Positions 6,494 to 10,800 of a stretch of DNA of 10,800 bases are shown here, in pieces. Position numbers and translations under genes: made by a program. This stretch comes from JAYEHK01 sp034659475 (lineage in GTDB: Bacteria; Bacillota; Syntrophomonadia; Syntrophomonadales; Syntrophomonadaceae): NCBI GenBank assembly GCA_034659475.1, contig JAYEHK010000141.1:1-10800 (forward strand), in the 5' to 3' direction. The notes beneath the pieces are model-generated. The model saw only the letters and a program-made list of their open reading frames with translations, made no database searches and was not told the origin of the DNA. Each line of letters starts with the position of its first letter. Positions within the stretch are counted from its first letter, which is position 1.

Positions 6494-7216
6494 TTATGTT
6501 AATGTAGAATCTCTCATCCGATTACTAGGTCCGGGAAACAGTAGCAAGTGACAATGGTGGAGGACCCTGTCTATGATAGCCCCTGTCATCTGCTCGTCAT
6601 AGAACACGTTGACCCATCTGGAAAACTCTATGTTCGTATTAATGATCAAGGATTTGCGTTCATAGCATTCCGATATGACCTCAAACAATAATTGTGATCC
6701 AGTGCGATCCAACGGAACATAGCCCCATTCATCGCAAATCAATAATTTAGCCTTGTTCAACTGTTTCATGAACGATGATAAGGTCCCGTTTTTCTTACAC
6801 TCTACCAGCTTATTAACCAGAGCTGATGTTCTGAAAAACTTTACATCAATGCCTTTTTTACAGGCTTCAACTCCAAGGGCCGTTGACAAATGGGACTTTC
6901 CCGTACCCACGTTCCCATACATGATCACGTTTGTCTTACTCTCTATGAATTCGCAGTTTTTTAAGTACTCCGGAGTAACGGCTGCGGGAAGCGTAACTTC
7001 ATCAAATCTAAAGCTTTCAAATGTCTTCATTGAATAAAAACCGGCGCTTTTAAGCAATTTGTCCTTCCGGCATATATCACGGTGTTCAAGTTCTGCCTTT
7101 AGTAGTTTTAATAGGTATTCCTGATGGCTCTCCGCCTGGATCGTTTCCGACATTTCTACAATATTGCGACTTAACCGCAATTGTTTACAGCAATCTGCAA
7201 TTTCCAAGCTTAACAT
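6494..7216 (-). CDS. istB: IstB, AAA+ ATPase helper of IS21 transposition
   Basis: This 240-residue IstB has a helical N-terminal domain (1 to about 75), a Walker A motif GNVGTGKSH (101-109), a Walker B segment LLICDEWGYVPLD (158-170), a sensor-like NTNIEFSRW (193-201) and IIDRVLHHC near the end (about 214-222), with the R of IIDRV a candidate arginine finger. IstB oligomerises on target DNA with ATP and stimulates the IstA transposase. The length is close to the family's usual 240-260. Its ATG (7214-7216) overlaps the istA stop by 7 nt, ATGTTAA, the normal IS21 arrangement for coupled translation. No frameshift or stop disrupts it. Confidence 0.96.
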   Translation of the reverse strand: MLSLEIADCCKQLRLSRNIVEMSETIQAESHQEYLLKLLKAELEHRDICRKDKLLKSAGFYSMKTFESFRFDEVTLPAAVTPEYLKNCEFIESKTNVIMYGNVGTGKSHLSTALGVEACKKGIDVKFFRTSALVNKLVECKKNGTLSSFMKQLNKAKLLICDEWGYVPLDRTGSQLLFEVISECYERKSLIINTNIEFSRWVNVFYDEQMTGAIIDRVLHHCHLLLFPGPSNRMRDSTLT

Positions 7217-8736
7217 TCCTGTACACCCACCTTCCCAAGACTTTTGTCATAGACCGCAAAATCAGGAACATAGCTTTGAAGTTGCGGAACATGACTTGGA
7301 AGGTTGACGGGATCAAGCTCCACCAAGTTTGCATGCAGTCGGTTATGTAAATTAATCAGGCTATCAATATCTGTTGTTTCATAGAAAAGCGCTGTACTGA
7401 AGGTTTCAACCGCTTCTTCAAATCCATTCTTTTCAGTTAACGCAGCAAGGGTTTGAAGAACTTTTCCTTTTTCTGTTTTTGTACATTTCTCTAGATACTC
7501 CTGGATAGGATCAGGAAGCATATGGTAAATTCCTGTGTACTTTAATGCCCCTGGACGCCTGGACAGTTGTGTAAGGTATGGCAGCCACTGCATGCTTTGC
7601 TGTTTATGGCCGCCATACAGCCTGGCATGTCGTACGATTTCCCGGTGGCTTTCATCCAATGGAATTACGTCAAAGGCTGTGATCTTGATTAGTACATGAG
7701 TACTGGCATACTTAGGAGATACAGAGTATTCATGTAGATTATTGTTTAGATAAAATCTTCCGTATCCGTTGGTTTTAACGGTAATATATTTGGAGGCTTC
7801 AAACGGTGCTGTCGGTAATTCTAACAGTGCTTGTCTATCCGCCTGGTGAAGTGTTGCTATCGTTTCTTCCTTGCGGTAATGCTCTCGTTTAGCATCTTCT
7901 TCGCACTGCAACAACAGGCTTTTATTGAAGTCTTGCAGATTATCAAATCGGGGGACGGGAACCAGCAGATTCCTGCGATGATAGCCTACCTTTCCCTCGA
8001 CATTGCCTTTCTCATGGCCGGCATTTGCATTGCAAAATGCTGATTCAAAGCGGTAATGCTCCTTAAAACGGATAAATGCTTCCGTCAAATTACGCTCTCC
8101 ATGTTTTAATACCTTTGTAACCATGGCACTTGCATTATCGAACCACATCCGTTGGGGAACGCCGCCAATGTGTTCAAGTATGGCTCTCATTCCTTCAAAC
8201 AAGCATTCTTGATTTTCTCCCTTGAACAATTGCAGATATCCCTGGTTGCTGTATGGAAAAGATATATTTAAATATTTACCACTGCAGAGCTTGCCGTTTT
8301 CATAAAATTCGGCATCTCCGAAATCAACTTGTGCTTCACCAGGTATATGTTCCAGAGGTAAGAATCCTTCCTTTTTACCGAAAACCTCTTTCTTTTTCAT
8401 AGCTACATATCCAGCAACGGTTCGGTAAGAGCAATTGAACCTATCGGGGTATTTCTCACATAACCGGTCATATACGCGTTTGGCTGTATGCCTTTGCTTT
8501 CGCTTGGCTTTTTTATCTTCCTCAAGCCAGGTATCTATATCCGGCTTGTATGGATCTAATTTTGGGAAACTAGGCTGCTGAACTACTGGGGGTATTTCCT
8601 CATTCCAATCTTCTTTATTGATGTGGTATCTGATTGTTTTACGATCATGCCCTGTTTCTCTCTCAATTTCACTGATGTTCTTACCTTCCTCAAAGAACAT
8701 TTTTCTGATATTCTCTTGTTGGGACATTGTTAGCAT
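7210..8736 (-). CDS. istA: IstA, IS21-family DDE transposase
   Basis: The 508-residue protein has an N-terminal helix-turn-helix (EEGKNISEIERETGHDRKTI, about 17-36) and an RNase H-fold catalytic core with the DDE triad at D138 (GEAQVDFGDAEF), D200 (MWFDNASAMV) and E247 (HEKGNVEGKVGYHRRNLLVP). A C-terminal beta/helical domain contains the HEYSVSPKYA segment typical of IstA DNA-binding regions. It catalyses strand cleavage and transfer at the IS ends. I chose the ATG at 8734-8736, 9 nt after AGGAGG. Another ATG three codons later (8725-8727) with GGAGG 9 nt upstream is an alternative. An in-frame ATG at 8803-8805 has no ribosome binding site. All catalytic residues are intact. Confidence 0.95.
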   Translation of the reverse strand: MLTMSQQENIRKMFFEEGKNISEIERETGHDRKTIRYHINKEDWNEEIPPVVQQPSFPKLDPYKPDIDTWLEEDKKAKRKQRHTAKRVYDRLCEKYPDRFNCSYRTVAGYVAMKKKEVFGKKEGFLPLEHIPGEAQVDFGDAEFYENGKLCSGKYLNISFPYSNQGYLQLFKGENQECLFEGMRAILEHIGGVPQRMWFDNASAMVTKVLKHGERNLTEAFIRFKEHYRFESAFCNANAGHEKGNVEGKVGYHRRNLLVPVPRFDNLQDFNKSLLLQCEEDAKREHYRKEETIATLHQADRQALLELPTAPFEASKYITVKTNGYGRFYLNNNLHEYSVSPKYASTHVLIKITAFDVIPLDESHREIVRHARLYGGHKQQSMQWLPYLTQLSRRPGALKYTGIYHMLPDPIQEYLEKCTKTEKGKVLQTLAALTEKNGFEEAVETFSTALFYETTDIDSLINLHNRLHANLVELDPVNLPSHVPQLQSYVPDFAVYDKSLGKVGVQEC

Positions 8737-8893
8737 CCTCCATCTCCTCCTCGTAATCGATTTGCACTCAATTACAAGGATATTGTTATGGTGTGGTGCC
8801 GGCAATGGCCTTTTTGCATTTATGGGGAATTTACTGTTGCAAAAGTGGGGAATTCCTTTTGCAACTTTGTCCTATTTCATTATGCAACAAACA

Positions 8894-9003
8894 AACCTAT
8901 GAAGCAACCATCTATGAGTATAAATGAAGCATATGATTTAATATATAGAATGATATATAAGTGGGTACATTATAAATTGAAAATGAAGAACATGATTACA
9001 TGA
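8894..9003 (+). pseudogene. AT-rich gene of unknown function, 3' part (continuation beyond the IS)
   Basis: Immediately after the right target duplication, the frame that reads GEPM before the element continues as KQPSMSINEAYDLIYRMIYK, then WVHYKLKMKNMIT and a TGA at 9001-9003. Joining 5757-6369 to 8900-9003 gives an uninterrupted 238-codon gene. The piece shares the strong AT bias of the 5' part and has no ribosome binding site of its own, so it is a disconnected 3' end rather than a gene. Confidence 0.85.
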
Positions 9004-9034
9004 TTAAAAACGTAAGAACAGTTTAAAAGGGCAT

Positions 9035-9379
9035 CCCGTGCCAGGCACCGCGGGTAACCCGTGCCAGGGGGGGCAGGTGCCAGGCACCTAACTAACTAAC
9101 TTATTTGCAAAAAGTGTCGAATGATAATCGTGACGTTGCATGGTGATGAAATCCGTAGGGGTGATTCGGTGCCCGGTGCCTGACAGTGCGCCAAGATAAG
9201 GGCGTATCATATAGTGGGTGGGATTCCCACTGAGCAAGGTTTAGCAAACCACTCATAGCGAGTCTTGGACACCATCGGGTAACCTTTGGTGTTAAGCGTA
9301 GACAGTTAGGTAGAATCCCGCTGGTGCCTGTCACCATTATATCAAGTTATTGAATATTCTGACAATTAAGCGACAAATA
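9035..9379 (+). repeat. Palindrome-bounded repeat element, copy 1 (contains intron fragment)
   Basis: Several GTGCCAGG units (9038-9068) precede the 15-bp palindrome AGGTGCCAGGCACCT (9075-9089). End motif A (9077-9120) then reads GTGCCAGGCACCTAAC and finishes TTATTTGCAAAAAGTGTCGA. It matches 9631-9674 at about 40 of 44 positions. End motif B (9321-9379), from CTGGTGCCTG to AAGCGACAAATA, matches 10580-10638 at 52 of 59 positions. Between A and B lie about 65 unassigned bases and the group II intron fragment. The A...B layout recurs at 9631-9841, suggesting a mobile element and its derivatives. Confidence 0.65.
9186..9316 (+). ncRNA. 5' fragment (domain I) of a group II intron
   Basis: The sequence starts GTGCGCCAAGATAAGGGCGT, close to the GUGCGCCCAGAUAGGGUGU start of the Ll.LtrB group II intron, and later has ATCGGGTA and GTGTTAA segments similar to that intron's domain I. 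It folds well on paper: CCAAGA (9191-9196) pairs with TCTTGG (9263-9268), enclosing hairpins AGTGGG/CCCACT (9213-9231), GGTTT/AAACC (9238-9250) and ACTC/GAGT (9251-9263, sharing one base with the closing helix). ACACCA/TGGTGT (9269-9292) follows. Domains II-VI, including the domain V hairpin, and the intron-encoded reverse transcriptase are missing. It is therefore a dead remnant embedded in the repeat element. Confidence 0.68.
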
Positions 9380-9382
9380 TAA

Positions 9383-9403
9383 AGCTCTCTTTAATGGAGA
9401 GCT
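9383..9403 (-). terminator. Hairpin after the HicA-like gene
   Basis: AGCTCTC (9383-9389) and GAGAGCT (9397-9403) form a perfect 7-bp stem. On the minus strand it is followed by TTATATTT. It lies 5 nt beyond the stop of the HicA-like gene and probably ends its transcript, though the T run is weak. Confidence 0.55.
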
Positions 9404-9408
9404 CATGG

Positions 9409-9648
9409 TTATTCTATTAGGTTAATAAATTCATCTACGGTTAAACCGGATTTTCTAATTAGGCTGCGCAAGGTTCCGCGGTCAAGAGTTTTATGGTCTG
9501 GAATAATAAGTCTAGTAGGAAAACCTTCTTTCACCATTTTCATATGGCTGCCTTTTTGACTGATAAAAATCCAACCATCTCTTGAAAATGCGGTTCGGGC
9601 TTGTTTGCCGGATATTACGGGGGGTAACCCGTGCCAGGCACCTAACAT
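9409..9648 (-). CDS. hicA: HicA-like mRNA interferase with overwritten start
   Basis: From residue 11 on, the 79-codon frame is a HicA toxin: VISGKQARTAFSRDGW, ISQKGSHMKM with the catalytic His of the G-S-H motif (H35), LIIPDHKTLDRGTLRSLIRK, and SGLTVDEFINLIE at the end. HicA is a small double-stranded-RNA-binding-fold RNase that cleaves mRNA and is neutralised by HicB. The first ~10 residues (MLGAWHGLPP) are encoded by the repeat copy at 9631-9674 and do not belong to the family. The ATG used here (9646-9648) has no ribosome binding site. No hicB follows on the minus strand; the next sequence is repeat motif B. The gene is therefore probably a silent, partnerless remnant, although its catalytic body is intact. 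Confidence 0.72.
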   Translation of the reverse strand: MLGAWHGLPPVISGKQARTAFSRDGWIFISQKGSHMKMVKEGFPTRLIIPDHKTLDRGTLRSLIRKSGLTVDEFINLIE

Positions 9649-9841
9649 TCTAAGTTATTTGCAAAAAGTGTCGATAGGGAGCAAGCTGGTCGAGAAAACA
9701 TATGACTTTCAATTTTAGGAGACGCTTTGTGTTAATTTGTTTCTCTCCGTTTCCTCTGAGATTGTCACAAGACAAGCAAACCGCTGGAGCCTGAAACCCC
9801 ATATAAAGTTGTTGAATATTCTTAAAATCATTGAGTAAATA
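9622..9841 (+). repeat. Palindrome-bounded repeat element, copy 2
   Basis: GGGTAACCCGTGCCAGGCACC opens the element, as at 9052-9068. Motif A (9631-9674) matches copy 1 at about 40 of 44 bases. A degenerate motif B (9784-9841) has CTGGAGCCTG, GTTGAATATTCTTA and GAGTAAATA. The ~110 bases between (9675-9783) hold no gene I can recognise and do not resemble copy 1. The left end overwrites the start of the HicA-like gene. Confidence 0.6.
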
Positions 9842-9849
9842 TTAATGGT

Positions 9850-10194
9850 TTAAATTATAACTGATCGTCTAAATCTCGTCCGCCATATATTACACGAAGA
9901 ACGTGCACCGTACATTACACGAAGAACGTGCACCGTACAATCGGATTTTCTTGTAATGTAAAAAACAAGGAAATTACCAGCGGAAAAAAATCTAAGTCCT
10001 CGGGATAACCAAGGTTCTTTTTTGTACAGTGTATGCCTGTCAGGCATCGTGCTAAGTTTTAGGATTTGCTGTTGGATGTTATCACACAGATTAGTTGCTG
10101 TTTGCGGTTCCGATAATTCATTGGTAATATATTTGAAAATTTCTAGCAGATCATTTTCAGCAGCAGGAGTAATAATGACTCCGTATTGTTTCAT
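9850..10194 (-). CDS. RelE/ParE-superfamily toxin with altered C-terminus
   Basis: The 114-codon frame encodes a RelE/ParE-type toxin. Features are the start MKQYGVIITPAAENDLLEIF, a helical hairpin (about 13-47), LKLSTMPDRHTLYKKEPW, GLRFFSAGNFLVFYI (about 66-80) and the C-terminal strand VHVLRVMYGAR (88-98). Such toxins either cleave ribosome-bound mRNA or inhibit gyrase; which applies cannot be read from the sequence. It overlaps the upstream antitoxin by ATGA (10191-10194). Residues 99-114 (SSCNIWRTRFRRSVII) are unlike the family and result from a perfect 25-bp tandem duplication (9889-9913 and 9914-9938). With one copy removed the frame ends VLRVIYGGRDLDDQL after 104 residues, a typical family ending. 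Whether the lengthened protein is active is unknown. Confidence 0.82.
   Translation of the reverse strand: MKQYGVIITPAAENDLLEIFKYITNELSEPQTATNLCDNIQQQILKLSTMPDRHTLYKKEPWLSRGLRFFSAGNFLVFYITRKSDCTVHVLRVMYGARSSCNIWRTRFRRSVII
9889..9938. repeat. Perfect 25-bp tandem duplication inside the toxin gene
   Basis: The 25-bp unit at 9889-9913, starting ATTACACGAAGA and ending GCACCGTAC, is repeated without a mismatch at 9914-9938. As 25 is not a multiple of 3, it shifts the reading frame of the toxin's last codons. Confidence 0.98.
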
Positions 10195-10496
10195 ATATTT
10201 AGTCCTTCTCTAATGTCAGCAAACACCTCTTTTGCAGGACGGCCCTTGCCTTCCAAATAGTCGGTATATCCTTTCTCTAAAACTGCATTAAATTGTTGCT
10301 CTGTCATGGTATCGATGGATTGCATTTTTGATGGTGCTATTTTTAATTCAAAAGGTATTCCTTGATTAATGACTACCTGCTTTAAGAAAAGACCTACAGC
10401 ATTTGACATCGAAATTCCCAGGCTCTCAAACACCTTTTCTGCCTGTTCTTTCACTTCAGGTTCAATACGAACGTAAAGGTTTGATGATTTAGTCAT
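10191..10496 (-). CDS. RelB/DinJ-family antitoxin
   Basis: This 101-residue protein has the DinJ/RelB ribbon-helix-helix N-terminus: NLYVRIEPEVKEQAEKVFES, then LGISMSNAVGLFLKQVV and GIPFEL. The C-terminal half (about 50-101, with MTEQQFNAVLEKGYTDYLEG) is the part that would wrap and inhibit the toxin. These antitoxins also repress their own operon as dimers on an inverted repeat. The ATG at 10494-10496 has AAGGAAG 8 nt upstream; an in-frame GTG at 10503-10505 directly abuts that site and is less likely. It overlaps the toxin start by 4 nt, giving the standard antitoxin-first operon. Confidence 0.88.
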   Translation of the reverse strand: MTKSSNLYVRIEPEVKEQAEKVFESLGISMSNAVGLFLKQVVINQGIPFELKIAPSKMQSIDTMTEQQFNAVLEKGYTDYLEGKGRPAKEVFADIREGLNI

Positions 10497-10522
10497 ATGC
10501 GCCACTTCCTTCGCTTTGATCT

Positions 10523-10551
10523 AATACTATCGTATTCTATTGTGCGTACAA
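10523..10551 (-). promoter_or_regulatory. Candidate promoter and operator of the antitoxin-toxin operon
   Basis: On the minus strand TTGTAC (10546-10551) and TAGTAT (10524-10529) are 16 nt apart, a fair sigma-A promoter about 30 nt before the antitoxin start. An inverted repeat AATAC-TATC-GTATT (10523-10536) covers the -10 box, a suitable place for the RelB-type repressor to bind. Confidence 0.45.
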
Positions 10552-10560
10552 AAGCAAGCA

Positions 10561-10638
10561 ACCCGTGTCAGGAAGGGGGCTGGTGCCTGACATCAACATA
10601 TCAATTTATTGAATATTCTTACAATCAAGCGACAAATA
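10561..10638 (+). repeat. Palindrome-bounded repeat element, copy 3 (short form)
   Basis: ACCCGTGTCAGG is followed after 13 bases by CCTGACA; TGTCAGG (10566-10572) and CCTGACA (10586-10592) form a 7-bp stem. Motif B (10580-10638) matches 9321-9379 at 52 of 59 positions. Motif A and the interior are missing. It lies just upstream of the toxin-antitoxin promoter. Confidence 0.65.
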
Positions 10639-10639
10639 A

Positions 10640-10671
10640 AAAGGAGCCAGGGATTCGTCCTAGGCTCCTTT
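10640..10671 (-). terminator. Hairpin terminator near right edge
   Basis: AAAGGAGCC (10640-10648) and GGCTCCTTT (10663-10671) form a perfect 9-bp stem. On the minus strand the stem is followed by TTTATTTG, so it best fits the end of a minus-strand transcript entering from the right. The plus-strand side has CTGTTT and could act weakly in that direction. Confidence 0.7.
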
Positions 10672-10800
10672 CTGTTTCCAGAGGGAAATGTGGCCAATAT
10701 GTTAAGAGAAAAAGAATATATTTACAATTGACTTCTGCCACTTTTGCTTGTCAGTTGTTTAAGCTAAAATAGAATTAAGCCACTCCTTAACAAAAAAACA
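10672..10800. other. Right-edge sequence without an assignable gene
   Basis: I see no complete gene here. A minus-strand frame reads 13 codons from the right edge to a TAA at 10759-10761 (ending VKEWLNSILA), about 90 nt before the terminator hairpin that opens toward it. It may be the tail of a gene beyond the window, but another minus-strand frame is also open for a similar length. Confidence 0.3.

Larger units (their letters stand above)
6370..8893 (-). mobile_element. Complete IS21-family insertion sequence (2524 bp)
   Basis: The element begins TGTTTTTTGCA and, read on the other strand, ends TGTTTGTTGCA: 10 of 11 terminal bases match and the ends are TG...CA as in the family. It carries istA and istB in the usual order and overlap on the minus strand. 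TTGCAA-type boxes lie at equal distances from both ends: 6-11 bases in (TTGCAA left, TTGCAT right) and 29-34 bases in (both TTGCAA), with a third at 8837-8842. AATTCC(C)C follows the second box on both sides. Such multiple end repeats are the IstA binding sites in IS21-type elements. The element is flanked by AACCTA target duplications and interrupts the gene starting at 5757. Both genes are open, so it may be active. Confidence 0.92.

Noticed and set aside
6753..7037. Plus-strand frame opposite istB (and similar ones at 7831-8043 and 8618-8902 opposite istA)
   Set aside because: Antisense shadows of intact, well-conserved transposition genes; no ribosome binding sites or known motifs.
6366..8898. 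Alternative target duplication CCTAT, using the CCTAT at 8871-8875 as the right copy
   Set aside because: It would give unequal distances to the TTGCAA boxes and lose the TG...CA ends; AACCTA at 6364-6369 and 8894-8899 satisfies both and restores the frame. An 8-bp AACCTATG reading would strip the TG from the left end.
9101..9337. Minus-strand frame of 78 codons
   Set aside because: It runs antisense through the group II intron fragment and two repeat motifs; no ribosome binding site or family.
10022..10213. Plus-strand frame antisense to the toxin
   Set aside because: Shadow of the RelE/ParE gene.
10497..10772. Plus-strand frame of 91 codons at the right edge
   Set aside because: It crosses the antitoxin promoter, repeat copy 3 and the terminator hairpin; protein has no recognisable features.
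1..10800. A new anti-phage or biosynthetic system
   Set aside because: Apart from the two small toxin loci and one unrecognised interrupted gene, every coding region belongs to a known flagellar, IS or DegV family; no multi-gene novel operon is visible.

Overview
The window looks like a chromosomal segment of a motile, low-to-moderate G+C Firmicute, most likely a Clostridia-type anaerobe. Signs are strong AGGAGG-type ribosome binding sites, a DegV-family gene, the fliW-csrA-fliD-flagellin order typical of Gram-positive flagellar clusters, sigma-D-like promoters, and degenerate palindromic repeats of a kind I associate with Clostridia. I cannot name the species.

Layout. (1) 1-115, minus strand: the first 38 codons of a DegV-family gene. 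(2) 116-3602, plus strand: a late flagellar block. FliW and CsrA are encoded back to back, followed by the filament cap FliD. The intergenic gaps hold palindromic repeats and, just upstream of both fliW and fliD, a short tandem AATCCGTG-type repeat. (3) 3603-5642: a large flagellin (679 aa) with normal ends and a ~370-residue acidic, lysine-poor insert. Its mRNA leader carries a hairpin with GGA in the loop plus a GGA-containing ribosome binding site, the arrangement expected for CsrA repression relieved by FliW. So fliW, csrA and the flagellin probably form one homeostatic circuit: free flagellin binds FliW, CsrA is released, and CsrA blocks flagellin translation. (4) 5757-9003: one AT-rich gene of unknown function split by a complete IS21-family element (6370-8893, istA and istB on the minus strand). 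The element is bounded by TG...CA ends and a 6-bp target duplication; removing it on paper restores a 238-codon reading frame. (5) 9004-10800: an accessory, repeat-rich tract. Three copies of a palindrome-bounded repeat surround remnants and small genes: a 5' fragment of a group II intron, a HicA-like toxin gene whose start has been overwritten by a repeat, and a RelB/DinJ antitoxin plus RelE/ParE-type toxin pair. The toxin's 3' end has been rewritten by a perfect 25-bp tandem duplication.

The two halves read very differently. The left half is a working flagellar locus with an intact post-transcriptional feedback circuit. The right half is a decay zone in which insertions and duplications can be reversed on paper to recover the ancestral genes. 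I found no clear new defence or biosynthetic system. The most original items are the reversible IS21 interruption of an unrecognised gene, the 25-bp duplication that re-creates the toxin's conserved motif while replacing its tail, the repeat family around the toxin genes, and the paired AATCCGTG leaders of fliW and fliD.
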